From contig CADACE010000018.1 in assembly GCA_902786265.1 (NCBI GenBank), positions 18,191 to 82,190 of the forward strand: a DNA stretch of 64,000 bases, given 5' to 3'. Origin of the DNA: an uncultured Chloroflexota bacterium. Its GTDB lineage: Bacteria; Chloroflexota; Anaerolineae; Anaerolineales; Anaerolineaceae. Below are positions 55,628 to 64,000 of the stretch, in pieces. The first letter of the stretch is position 1, and every line of letters starts with the position of its first letter. The translations under genes were made by a program, and so were the position numbers. The notes beneath the pieces were generated by a model. It did no database searches, was not told where the DNA came from, and worked only from the letters and a program-made list of their open reading frames with translations.

Positions 55628-57952
55628 ATGAGAAGAATCCTGTTATTTTTCACAATGATATTAGGTATTGCCATTTTGTGCAAAGAAAAAATCGTATATG
55701 CTTATCAAAACGTTACAGATCCAAACACATTGAACCTGTATACATCATCCGATTACGATTACATCCATGCTTTTGAACAGGGATATATAACGGAGGACTG
55801 GATGGACCGGAATCTGAATGAACAGGTCAATTCTCAGGAGTATAAAAGGCTGCTGGCCGACATGATCTCTGTCCTTGCTCCGGAAAAGCTTGAGTGGTTC
55901 GACAGCAAGATAAGTGATTATGAAATACCCCTGACCCGTGAACTTGGGATGCTCATGAGTTGGTACGCAGCTGTCTGTATCGGGGCGGATTTCTTGAATA
56001 ATAACTATGATGTATATTATTCTGTCTCCGATGAAGAATATGGGGAAGATGATGAAAGCATAGGACGTATGATGACGCTTATGCCGGAAGTTATCATGGA
56101 AAAATCTCCGGATGTGACGCCATTTGGAATGGATCACGTGGCGGCTGAGGTTTGGAATGCGTATCATTCCTCACCTTATTCAGGGTTTCAGACCGTAGCA
56201 TATGATTTCGATGCGGGAAGTTTTCACTATCTTGCCCCGTTTACAGTGGAAAATGCGGTCTGCGCTATTGCGAGATTATGGGCAAGCAGCCATTTTGCAC
56301 GGTTTGTTCCCATCCACAGTAAGGAAGCTGAGGAAAATACGATCAATATCAGTTTGATCGATAAGGCAAATGAGACAGAAATAAGATCATTTGATGATCT
56401 GCCAAGGATCACAGGGTTTGTATTTCAGAACGGTTTCGGTTTTGGCGAGACAACTATTAATCATGGCGGTGCAGATATCCGCAGGATCGCGGAATGGGGA
56501 TTCACAAGTGTAAGGCTGAATGTAACATATGAGACCTTTTTTTCGTCGGATTGCAGTGAAGTCAATCTTTCCGAACTGGAAAAACTGGATGATCTCATTG
56601 CAGAAGCAATTCAATATAATATACATCTGAATCTGGCTCTTATGACAATTCCTGGACGAACACGTTTCTATGATGATGTGCTTTTTACTGCCGGTGGTGA
56701 ATTCGATTTGTTTGTCAATCCAGAAAAACAAAAAACAGCAATTGAACTCTGGCAGTATCTTGCAGTCCGATATGCCGATATTCCCGGTGCATATCTCTCA
56801 TTTACCCCATTTGGGGAAGCGAACAACATGAATTTATCTACAGGACTGGAATCTCCGGATTATGGTCGGGATGATGTAATCGCCTGTCTTGATAAAATCA
56901 TAGAAGGCATCCGGGAAAAAGATCCTGACCGGTTTATCATTTATGAGATCAATTGCCAGACTGATATCGATCTATTAACTGAATGGAATGACCCGGCATT
57001 AAATTTGATCAATGCGAAATATAATAATGTGATCATGTCTCATAATTATGCTGCCGGTCCTTATGTTTATGCTGAAATGACAGATGAATTAGGATCTGAT
57101 ATTGACCGGATGAATCACAGTATGTTCAAGCCGGAATATCCGACATACGTATATGCTGCAAAAAAACACGTTGACGGAACGGAACCGATCACGATTGACG
57201 GTTGTCTTCCACAGGGAACCCAGCTGGATATTTATTTGGAAAGCTCAGGGGGAGGTATTTTTTCCATTTCTTCGGAGACAGGTATGCTTTACAGCGAATT
57301 ACTGTATCCGGCCCAATATCAAACCTCCTTCCGACGGTCGATTTATTCACCATATGCGGTGAGTGATAAAAAAATATCAATTACACTGGATCATGATACG
57401 AATGCGATCGTAATCTCATGTTCCAATGGTTGGATCGAGTGGAGTGGCATAGATGTCATATTGCCGCAAACCTATGCTGTGGATCGCTGGTACACCTATT
57501 CCGGTTATGATGCTTATCTGGATACGGGAGATGGGAACAACTGGTATACCAAAATGCAAAGTACTTCAACAGTCACGATCAGCCCGCAGGAATCTTCTTC
57601 TTTCGGTACACATATCACGGTCCATGATGATTTGTCCTATACAAGTGAATATGTTCTGGAAGAGGCGAGCCTGAAAAGTGCAAACGATTGGGCAGATGCT
57701 GTCGCTGCTCTTACATCCGACTGTGTTGTACGGTTTGAAGCGGCAGGATTCAGCACAGGAACAACACAAAGTTCAATGCTCCGTTATTATGATGATATGC
57801 TTACAGCATTTGATCAATATGGAATTGGCTGGTATTCCAACGATTATAACAGGGCTCTCTTCGGTTCAGGCGTTCATGACCCGGTTCTCACAGTGAACAA
57901 CTGGTTCCCATTAAATGAGGATCTGCTTAAGCTTCTCCAGAGTCACCGGTGA
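55628..57952 (+). CDS. Secreted GH5-like glycoside hydrolase
   Basis: A 774-residue protein with GAGGAAAT before the ATG. Residues 1-25 are a signal peptide (MRRILLFFTMILGIAILCKEK..AYA). Residues 30-230 are an unassigned helical domain. Residues 250-480 resemble a (beta/alpha)8 cellulase-like barrel: HGGADIRRIAEWGFTSVRLNVTYETFF, IHLNLALMTIPGRTR, and AYLSFTPFGEANNMN, where the Glu sits at the acid/base position of the GH5 NEP motif. The rest may include a carbohydrate-binding module (YLESSGGGIFSI) and a helical end with DRWYTYSGYDAYLD. The catalytic nucleophile is not clear, so activity is uncertain. The gene is richer in A+T than its neighbours. Confidence 0.7.
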   Translation: MRRILLFFTMILGIAILCKEKIVYAYQNVTDPNTLNLYTSSDYDYIHAFEQGYITEDWMDRNLNEQVNSQEYKRLLADMISVLAPEKLEWFDSKISDYEIPLTRELGMLMSWYAAVCIGADFLNNNYDVYYSVSDEEYGEDDESIGRMMTLMPEVIMEKSPDVTPFGMDHVAAEVWNAYHSSPYSGFQTVAYDFDAGSFHYLAPFTVENAVCAIARLWASSHFARFVPIHSKEAEENTINISLIDKANETEIRSFDDLPRITGFVFQNGFGFGETTINHGGADIRRIAEWGFTSVRLNVTYETFFSSDCSEVNLSELEKLDDLIAEAIQYNIHLNLALMTIPGRTRFYDDVLFTAGGEFDLFVNPEKQKTAIELWQYLAVRYADIPGAYLSFTPFGEANNMNLSTGLESPDYGRDDVIACLDKIIEGIREKDPDRFIIYEINCQTDIDLLTEWNDPALNLINAKYNNVIMSHNYAAGPYVYAEMTDELGSDIDRMNHSMFKPEYPTYVYAAKKHVDGTEPITIDGCLPQGTQLDIYLESSGGGIFSISSETGMLYSELLYPAQYQTSFRRSIYSPYAVSDKKISITLDHDTNAIVISCSNGWIEWSGIDVILPQTYAVDRWYTYSGYDAYLDTGDGNNWYTKMQSTSTVTISPQESSSFGTHITVHDDLSYTSEYVLEEASLKSANDWADAVAALTSDCVVRFEAAGFSTGTTQSSMLRYYDDMLTAFDQYGIGWYSNDYNRALFGSGVHDPVLTVNNWFPLNEDLLKLLQSHR

Positions 57953-57962
57953 CTGTACTTCA

Positions 57963-58295
57963 ATGTCAAAGATATCTGTTTTTGATTCAAACTTTGTAAG
58001 CAAAGCAGTTACCCTTTGGCTCAGAAAGGCCGGTGTTTGTACAGATGCAGAATTCAGCTCGGAACCGGAATTCTTAGATCAAGGAAATACAGCGCAGTTA
58101 CATTTAAAAAAAACTTTTTTGCTGCTCTGCTCTGTTGAGCTAATGCAAACTGTTTTGATAAGACCGCCACTCTCTTGCTTATCGCTTCGTCTTCGGTATA
58201 AAGTTATATTGAAGATGTTTTTTGTGTTTAATACCTCCTGTTTACTGGTTCAGGTTCTTAATAAGACTCACCCGCAAATAATTCGGTATCTATAA
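57963..58295 (+). CDS. Doubtful small open frame after the GH5-like gene
   Basis: 110 codons beginning MSKISVFDSNFVSKAVTLWLRKAG, 10 bp after the GH5-like stop and without a ribosome site. Only the first 45 residues look protein-like. The later part crosses GCTCTGTTGAGCTAATG (58128-58144), which resembles an antisense tRNA D arm. Could be a gene remnant. Confidence 0.25.
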   Translation: MSKISVFDSNFVSKAVTLWLRKAGVCTDAEFSSEPEFLDQGNTAQLHLKKTFLLLCSVELMQTVLIRPPLSCLSLRLRYKVILKMFFVFNTSCLLVQVLNKTHPQIIRYL

Positions 58296-58359
58296 TCGCC
58301 ATCACAACCGCGGCGGGTACCTTTTCAGAAAAAAAACGTCGGTGCTTAGATTTGGTGCG

Positions 58360-58427
58360 GGACAATATCACCTGATACAAGTGTCCCTGCTCCGCGACGG
58401 TACACATTGTATCAGGTGATGTTGTCC
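58360..58427. repeat. Palindromic repeat element, copy 2
   Basis: 21-bp arms GGACAATATCACCTGATACAA / TTGTATCAGGTG..GTTGTCC with one mismatch, centre GTGTCCCTGCTCCGCGACGG. It is an inverted-orientation relative of the copy at 48589-48658. Confidence 0.8.
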
Positions 58428-58619
58428 GTTCGGGTGAAAATGCCGGGAGAAAAAATTGCGGGAGCGATGTGATTTGGTATAATTGGTAAACACAGAAGCG
58501 GGGATGACCCAATTGGATTCCGTATCGTTCTTTTGTGTAGTAGATATTGTCGTTTGTGGTTACCGGCATTTGGGAATGTAAACGTCGGCGCTGAGTTTGC
58601 GGTATTGGCAGAAGATGAA

Positions 58620-58795
58620 AGAAGAATCAGGTATCAGGGGCCGGGTGTCAGGGACCAGGAACCAGGCACCAGAAATCAGGCACCAGAAACCAGGAACCCG
58701 ATACCAGACACCGGGAACCAGACACCAGAAACCAGGAACCAGACACCAGGCACCTGATCCCTGACACCTGAAACCTGATACCTGAAAACAGGAAA
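58620..58795. repeat. Text-like repeat block with inverted end
   Basis: About twelve CCAGAAACCAGG/ACCAGGCACC units, then CCTGATCCCTGACACCTG units that can fold back on the start. It ends at the ribosome site of the aldo/keto reductase. Confidence 0.8.
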
Positions 58796-58810
58796 GGAAG
58801 GCATTTATCC

Positions 58811-59794
58811 ATGGATACAGACATGAACAAACAGGTTTGCATGGGACAGATACCCGGACTGGGGCGTCCGGTTTCCCGTGTATTTTTCGGGACGGCAAGA
58901 GCGCCGATCTCCACGGATGAGCCGGAGGCGGGCGAACTGCTCGACAGTGTTCTGTCCTGCGGCATCAATGCCTTTGACTGTGCGCGCAGCTATGGCAAAG
59001 CGGAAAAGGCTCTCGGAAAGTGGATGGAGTCACGCAGATGCCGGGATCAGGTCGTGCTGCTCAGTAAGTGCGGGGATGTCCGGTTCAGGATCGTCCATGT
59101 GAATCGGCACGTGATCAAAAAACAGCTCCAGCAGAGCCTTGAAGCGCTGCGGACCGACCATATAGATATCTTCCTGCTGCACCGCTATGATCCGAAAACT
59201 CCTCTTGAAGAATATATTGAAGCGCTCAATGAACATCAGGCAAACGGAAAAATCGGGGTCTTTGGTGTTTCAAACTGGCCATATCAGGCCATTGAGGCAG
59301 CGAACCGATATGCAGCTTCGCATGGTCTGTCGGGTTTCTCTGTCTCGAGCCCGAATTACGGCCTGGCCCGACAGATGAAGGACCTTTGGGGCGGCGGATG
59401 CGTCACCATCTCCGGGCCGGAAAACAGGGAAGCCAGAAACTGGTACAGCAAAAATCAGATGCCGGTCATTGCCTATTCCAGCCTGGGCAGGGGATTTTTC
59501 AGCGGGCGTTTCAGGTCCTTCGATTATGAAGGTGGCCGGCGTGTTTTGGATAGTTTCGCGCAGAAAGGCTATCTGTATGAGGAAAATATGCGGCGGCTGC
59601 AGCGTGCGGAGCAGCTCGCGGACCGATACGGCATATCTGTATCCGAAGTCGCGATGCGCTATATCTTCAGCAGTGCGATGAATGTTTTCGCGGTCGTCAG
59701 CTCAACCTCTCCGGAAAGGCTGCGGATGAATATCCGTGCGGCTGCCGCTCCCCTGACTGCTGAAGATGTGCAGTTTCTGGAAGAAGAACCATAA
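58811..59794 (+). CDS. Aldo/keto reductase
   Basis: A 327-residue NAD(P)H-dependent oxidoreductase. The catalytic tetrad is Asp56 and Tyr61 (FDCARSYGKAE), Lys86 (LLSKCG) and His124 (IFLLHRYD). GVSNWPYQAIEAA and YSSLGRGFFSG are family blocks, and VSSTSPERL near the end binds cofactor phosphate. Substrate unknown. AGGAAAGGAAGG precedes the ATG. Confidence 0.9.
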   Translation: MDTDMNKQVCMGQIPGLGRPVSRVFFGTARAPISTDEPEAGELLDSVLSCGINAFDCARSYGKAEKALGKWMESRRCRDQVVLLSKCGDVRFRIVHVNRHVIKKQLQQSLEALRTDHIDIFLLHRYDPKTPLEEYIEALNEHQANGKIGVFGVSNWPYQAIEAANRYAASHGLSGFSVSSPNYGLARQMKDLWGGGCVTISGPENREARNWYSKNQMPVIAYSSLGRGFFSGRFRSFDYEGGRRVLDSFAQKGYLYEENMRRLQRAEQLADRYGISVSEVAMRYIFSSAMNVFAVVSSTSPERLRMNIRAAAAPLTAEDVQFLEEEP

Positions 59795-59852
59795 ATATGG
59801 CGGGGACAGTCCCATAAAAGGACTGCCTCCCTGTGAAGTTCCCGAGGGGAAG

Positions 59853-61190
59853 CTATGAAGCCTGTGGGTACCAGAAGCTGTTTTCCTTTCCCTCGAGTTC
59901 CGGACCGGCGGTGATGATGATCAGCCTTTTGGGATCGATCCATCTCCTTGCCGTTTCGAGGACCGTTTCGGGAGTGACGGCGGCAGCCCGGTCGCGGGCG
60001 CGGCGGTAGTGGTCGGGATCCAGATCATAAAAGGCCAGCTTATGCAGGGCAGAGGCTATGCCCGCGTTGGTCCCGAACTCAAGGGGCAGGCTGCCGAGAT
60101 ACCAGGCTTTGGCATCCTCGAACTCCCGCGGGCTGACCGGCTGGGCGGTGAAGTGTCTGAGCTCATCCCGGATCATTTCGCCGGCTTTCTCCAGATCAGC
60201 CGGATCAACCTTTGCTTCCACGGTCCAGCAGCCGCCCTTTTTCCAGGAATGCAGGCAGGACCGGACCGTATAAGCCAGACCGTTCTCTACCCGTACCAGG
60301 CTGCCGAGCCTGCCCATCATGCCGAATTCCCCGAGGACGATGTTCCCCAGCTTTGCGGAGAGGTAATCCGGATCGCCGATAGCGGGACCTAAGGTGCCTA
60401 TGACAAGGGTGATTTCCTGTGTGTTTTTCGTAATGCAATGCATACGGATACAGCTGTCGTCAGCCCATTGCCAATCCATCTGCGGAAAGAGCGCATTTTC
60501 GTCCGTCTCCTCCTGCGGCTTATGCCAGCTGCCGAAGATCTCTTCGCAGCAGTCCATGACCTCCTGCCCGCAAAAACTTCCGGACAGGGTGAGGATCATT
60601 TTCTTCGGTCCGAAAAAGCGGCGGTGGAAATTCAGCAGGTCATCCCGGGTGATGCTGCGGAGGCATTCTTCAGACGGGTCCTCACGTTTTCCGTAAGGAT
60701 GGTCTTCATCCCAGAGTAATTTCCTGAAACATTTATAGGCCGGTTCCTCCGGGTCGTCATCATGCAGGACGTACCCCGCCAGAGACTGCTGCCGCAGGCT
60801 CTCGAGATAGCTCTCAGGGAAAAGCGGTTCGTCCAGGATCTCTTTCAGCAGCCGCAGCAGCCCGGGCAGATCCTCACTGAGGCAGTTCCCTTTGAACCGG
60901 ATGCTGTGCGGTTCACTGCGGAATGAAAGCGCAGCGCCGATATTCTCAAGATATTCACCGATCTGTGTGATGCCCTTTGTCTGTGTCCCCGCAGTGAGGG
61001 AGGCACTGACGAAAGAGGACAGACCGGTTTTCTCCGGGAAGTCCAGACAGGCTCCGGCAAAGAGCGACCCGCAGACCGCTGCGCTGCCGCTCCAGGGATT
61101 TTCATGGATAAGAACGGTGACCCCGTTGGAAAACTGTTTCCGCAGAATGTTATCGGAACCCGGAAGGGCATTCAGGATATCGTTTTTCAT
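59853..61190 (-). CDS. M16 peptidase-like protein lacking the zinc motif
   Basis: A 445-residue protein with the M16 fold (NGVTVLIHENPWSGSAAVCGSLFAGACLDFPEKTGLSSFV, FFGPKKMILTLSGSF). Where active members have HxxEH it reads SSFVSASL, so it cannot bind zinc. FGTNAGIASALHKLAFYDL is the conserved C-terminal half. It is probably the non-catalytic partner of the active M16 protein encoded just upstream, with which it overlaps by 4 bp (ATGA). Confidence 0.9.
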   Translation of the reverse strand: MKNDILNALPGSDNILRKQFSNGVTVLIHENPWSGSAAVCGSLFAGACLDFPEKTGLSSFVSASLTAGTQTKGITQIGEYLENIGAALSFRSEPHSIRFKGNCLSEDLPGLLRLLKEILDEPLFPESYLESLRQQSLAGYVLHDDDPEEPAYKCFRKLLWDEDHPYGKREDPSEECLRSITRDDLLNFHRRFFGPKKMILTLSGSFCGQEVMDCCEEIFGSWHKPQEETDENALFPQMDWQWADDSCIRMHCITKNTQEITLVIGTLGPAIGDPDYLSAKLGNIVLGEFGMMGRLGSLVRVENGLAYTVRSCLHSWKKGGCWTVEAKVDPADLEKAGEMIRDELRHFTAQPVSPREFEDAKAWYLGSLPLEFGTNAGIASALHKLAFYDLDPDHYRRARDRAAAVTPETVLETARRWIDPKRLIIITAGPELEGKENSFWYPQAS

Positions 61191-62470
61191 TGTTGTTCCT
61201 CCTCAGCACTGAAAACAGCGGTGATGCAATTGTCACGGCGGAAAATCGAACCGGCGACCCGGCTGATGTCTTCCGGACGGACATTTTCAAGCCGCTGCAG
61301 AAAACCGGTATACCAGGCGGGTTGGTCAAATATGGAGCTGTATCCCAGCCAGAAAGCCTGATTGGCGACGTCCTCGGCGGCGTAAGTAAAGACGGCTCTT
61401 GTCTGTTTGCGGGCTTTTTCAAGCTCAGCCGGCAGGACACCCAGCCTCGCGATGCTTTCAATTTCCTCCATGACAGATTCGCGGATATCTTCAGTCCTGA
61501 CATCGGGACTGACCAGGGCACCGAGGTTGACAACGTAAGGGTCGATCATGAGGGAGAAGCAGCCTCCGATATCGGCCGCCTTCCCTCCGTCGACCAGCTT
61601 CCGGAAAAGGCGGGAGGTCCTGTTGACGGAAAGGCATCCCTGGTCATTCATCTCCATGACAGGAGGACCGGCCAGGATGCTTTCCAGCAGCATCACAGCG
61701 AAAATATCCGGATCCTTTCCGCCGGGGATCCGCCAGTAAAACTTTATATCGGTGAGAATGGCGGAACCGTTTTCGCTGACACTCAATGGGCTGCGGATTG
61801 GTTTTTCCGGTGCGATATCTACAGACGGCAGAGACCTGGCGGGGATACTCCCGTAGGCAGACTCGACGCGGCGGAGCATTTCATCTGAATCGAAATCTCC
61901 GGCCAGGGTGACCACAGCATTGTTTGGCGCGTACCAGGCGCGGTAATGTTCATACAAGTCATCGCGGGTCAGCCTGTGCAGATCCTCAAGCTCCCCGATG
62001 ACTGACCTGCCGTAGGGATGGCCGGGAAAAGCCGCTTTCAATATGGATGCGGTTTTGCGATTCGTTGACTCGCTCTCTTCAATCTCCTTTTCCGAAAGGA
62101 TGACCGTCCGTTCGGATTCGATTTCTTTCGGGTCGAAGAGGGAGTTCACCATGCGGTCCGCTTCGATTTCAATGGCGGTGCCGATCCGGTCCGCGGGCAT
62201 GGTCACGTGGTACGCGGTCGCGTCCTGGAAGGTAAAGGCATTCCAGAACCCGCCGCAGCGGGAGATTTCCCGTACCGCTTCCGGGAACCGTTTCGTTCCC
62301 TTGAACAGCATGTGCTCTACAAAATGGGAGATGCCTGTCTTCCCCGGCACCTCGTTGCGGGAACCGACCCGGTACCATATCTGATGACTGATGATGGGAG
62401 CCGAATGGTTCTCCTGCATCAAAACAGTCAGTCCGTTGTCAAGAACGTGAGCGGAATAAGCTTCGTTCAA
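61187..62470 (-). CDS. M16 family zinc peptidase (catalytic subunit)
   Basis: A 427-residue insulinase/processing-peptidase-type enzyme. HFVEH at residues 49-53 is the inverted zinc motif; the second Glu lies in VILSEKEIEES about 75 residues on. The start is TTG 62470, five or six bases after GAAGGAGG. With the inactive neighbour it should form a clam-shaped heterodimer that degrades peptides. The 394-bp gap upstream (62471-62864) shows a CCCGGAA/TTCCGGG hairpin and no gene. Confidence 0.92.
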   Translation of the reverse strand: MNEAYSAHVLDNGLTVLMQENHSAPIISHQIWYRVGSRNEVPGKTGISHFVEHMLFKGTKRFPEAVREISRCGGFWNAFTFQDATAYHVTMPADRIGTAIEIEADRMVNSLFDPKEIESERTVILSEKEIEESESTNRKTASILKAAFPGHPYGRSVIGELEDLHRLTRDDLYEHYRAWYAPNNAVVTLAGDFDSDEMLRRVESAYGSIPARSLPSVDIAPEKPIRSPLSVSENGSAILTDIKFYWRIPGGKDPDIFAVMLLESILAGPPVMEMNDQGCLSVNRTSRLFRKLVDGGKAADIGGCFSLMIDPYVVNLGALVSPDVRTEDIRESVMEEIESIARLGVLPAELEKARKQTRAVFTYAAEDVANQAFWLGYSSIFDQPAWYTGFLQRLENVRPEDISRVAGSIFRRDNCITAVFSAEEEQQ

Positions 62471-62864
62471 ATCAGCCTCCTTCGTTCAAAAAACAGCAAA
62501 CAAACATCCGCAGAATCAGCAGTGTGATTCCGGACAGGTCAATCGAACGGATTCTCCGTTCCTGTATATATGAATTTCAAAAAAAGGCTAAAACAATTGG
62601 GCGCTGAGCCCCGGACACAAGGATTCAAAATAATAACACAGGTTTTGCAGGACTCGGTTTTTTGATTACATCTTGTTTTACAGCTCCCGGAACCTACCGG
62701 AAAAAGCGTCCGGGCTTCCGGGTGAGACAATCATGATGTGGCGGATGATGCTGCCGGGCCGGCCGGAATTCAGGTAAAATATACGGGATATTCAATGTTC
62801 ATTACCCTGCTGCCGTACGTCACGGGTATCGCATGCAGAAAGGGATGAGCGATCGGAGCGTTTC

Positions 62865-63314
62865 ATGTACAGGATCATGTTTGTCTGTCTGGGAAATATC
62901 TGCCGCAGCCCGATGGCGGAGTTTGTCTTTCGGGATATGGTGAAAAAAGCAGGACTGGAAGACCGGTTCAAGATCGCCTCCGCGGCGACTTCTACCTGGG
63001 AGCTGGGCAATCCGCCGCATTACGGTACACAGGCTGAGCTCAAAAAACACGGCATCTCCTGCGGCGGGAAACGGGCTGTCCGTCTGAAATATTCCGATTA
63101 TGACGACTATGATCTGATCCTTGGCATGGACAGGGAAAATATCCGGGATATGAAGCGTCTTTTTGACGGGGACCCGGACGGGAAGATCCGGCTGCTGAAA
63201 GAATACTCGACCGGCGGTGAAGTCGATGACCCCTGGTATAACGGCGATTTTCAGACCACCTACGCGGATGTTTCCGAAGCCTGCCGGGGCCTGCTGGATT
63301 CCCTTGTGAAATAG
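62865..63314 (+). CDS. Low molecular weight protein-tyrosine phosphatase
   Basis: A 149-residue enzyme. The P-loop CLGNICRS has nucleophile Cys8 and Arg14 (C-x5-R-S). VDDPWY carries the general acid Asp. The Tyr-rich DDYDLILGMDRENI block is typical. It may dephosphorylate tyrosine kinases of polysaccharide export. ATG 62865 follows TCGGAGCG. Confidence 0.93.
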   Translation: MYRIMFVCLGNICRSPMAEFVFRDMVKKAGLEDRFKIASAATSTWELGNPPHYGTQAELKKHGISCGGKRAVRLKYSDYDDYDLILGMDRENIRDMKRLFDGDPDGKIRLLKEYSTGGEVDDPWYNGDFQTTYADVSEACRGLLDSLVK

Positions 63315-63522
63315 TGTCCGGCATATATAGCGGGATCGATTTTTGACCGGGGATACCTTTAACGCCGCCCTGCGCTGTCTTAAACAAAAAAATGAATTAG
63401 AATTGATGCCGTTACAGCGGTACGCGGCGCCCGGATCCTCTGACAGAGACTGTCGGAAAAATTGGTGCCTGAAAAAACGTCATATTCGCGTCATCTTAAG
63501 AAAAACTTTTCACAAATTATGA

Positions 63523-63665
63523 TATAATCTTATTCGCTTGCCCGACGAGTCCGGGTGGGTTCTGTATGTTTGTGCCTGAATAGGCAGCCGGTAACGGAGA
63601 CTCGGTGACGCGTCCGGCAAACCGGCGGGTAACCGCCGACAGATTCACATTGGAGGCTATAGAAA
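63523..63665 (+). promoter_or_regulatory. Promoter and structured leader of the str operon
   Basis: TATAAT at 63523-63528, then about 130 nt of GC-rich leader with pairings such as CCGGCAAACCGGCGGGTAACCG, ending in TTGGAGGC before the rpsL GTG. I do not recognise a known ribosomal-protein leader class. Confidence 0.5.
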
Positions 63666-64000
63666 GTGCCAACCATCAATCAACTGATTCGTAAAGGTCG
63701 AAAGACCCCGTCAGTGAAGAGTAAAGCTCCTGCGTTGCTGTACACCTACAATTCCAGCAACCAGCGCCGCACTCGTGTCGCTGAGGGCGCTCCGCAGAAG
63801 CGCGGTGTCTGCACGAACGTTCGTGCCACAACCCCGAAGAAACCGAATTCCGCTCTGCGTAAGATTGCCCGTGTTCGTTTGTCCAACGGTCTTGAAGTGA
63901 CCGCCTATATCCCTGGCGAAGGCCATTCCCTGCAGGAACACAGTGTCGTTCTTGTCCGCGGTGGTCGTGTGAAGGATCTCCCTGGTGTTCGTTATCACAT
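63666..64000 (+). CDS. rpsL: 30S ribosomal protein S12 (partial, 3' end outside)
   Basis: GTG start at 63666 after [18 protein letters not shown] is the universal S12 start. [18 protein letters not shown] and [31 protein letters not shown] are the decoding-centre segments. The Lys residues linked to streptomycin resistance are present (KKPNSALRK). About 111 codons are visible; the end lies beyond the window, where rpsG and fusA would be expected. Confidence 0.97.
   Translation, partial: MPTINQLIRKGRKTPSVKSKAPALLYTYNSSNQRRTRVAEGAPQKRGVCTNVRATTPKKPNSALRKIARVRLSNGLEVTAYIPGEGHSLQEHSVVLVRGGRVKDLPGVRYH

Noticed and set aside
63711..63998. Minus-strand frame at the right end
   Set aside because: It is the antisense of rpsL, whose S12 sequence is unmistakable.

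Overview
The window is a mid-GC bacterial chromosome segment with dense genes, mostly good Shine-Dalgarno sites and a few apparently leaderless starts. My best guess is a Chloroflexota/Anaerolineae-like anaerobe, probably gut- or rumen-associated. The reasons are type III glutamine synthetase beside type I, a baseplate-J-like one-TM protein in an operon with ruvX and mltG, paired sulfatases, and 'text-like' intergenic repeats. This is inferred from gene content, not from a marker tree.

Layout. 0-4 kb: end of an oligopeptide ABC ATPase, two cysteine-type sulfatases and an unknown protein. 4-9 kb: a decayed zone with a P-loop kinase, a frameshifted S51-type peptidase remnant, a 3' fragment of a tRNA-Lys, a 5'-truncated AMP-ligase, a histidine acid phosphatase and a second, broken copy of the kinase C-terminus. 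9-16.6 kb: PEBP protein, AraC regulator divergent from a three-gene FbpABC-like transporter, NUDIX hydrolase, small membrane protein and the intact tRNA-Lys. 16.7-21.5 kb: one operon (baseplate-J-like, ruvX, mltG, GT-C-like membrane protein). 21.6-26.5 kb: hflX, then a complete NAD branch (nicotinamidase, pncB, nadE, nadD). 26.5-29.7 kb: acyltransferase and a 682-residue protein with a TerD-like C-terminus. 29.76-31.2 kb: an array of eight Y-RNA-like RNAs. 31.2-48.5 kb: a glutamine hub (pyrG, guaA, glmS, gltD, gltB, ANTAR regulator, glnA, glnN, asnB). 48.8-51.1 kb: a Ro60-like (DUF2828/TROVE-vWA) gene preceded by a second array of tRNA-like and Y-like RNAs. 51.2-59.8 kb: repeat-rich accessory DNA with a MazG-like gene, an unknown low-complexity protein, a DinJ/YafQ toxin-antitoxin pair, a GH5-like secreted protein and an aldo/keto reductase. 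59.8-64 kb: an M16 peptidase pair, a low-molecular-weight tyrosine phosphatase and the start of rpsL.

Main result. The two RNA arrays look like a multi-copy bacterial Y RNA system. In array 1 each ~135-nt unit is a bipartite stem with the conserved 5' strand CAGCTAA, capped by a tRNA-like module. Two topologies alternate: a normally ordered cloverleaf, and a circularly permuted tRNA whose acceptor stem is closed by a short loop and which is opened in the anticodon arm. Each array-1 unit has its own -10 box and U-tract. Array 2 leads directly into a Ro60-like gene; array 1 sits directly upstream of the TerD-like gene.

Second result. The glutamine hub appears to be controlled by ANTAR-type antitermination. 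The leaders of glnN (two hairpins) and gltB (one hairpin) carry hexaloop hairpins with A at loop position 1 and G at position 4, each overlapping an intrinsic terminator. An ANTAR-domain regulator is encoded between them.
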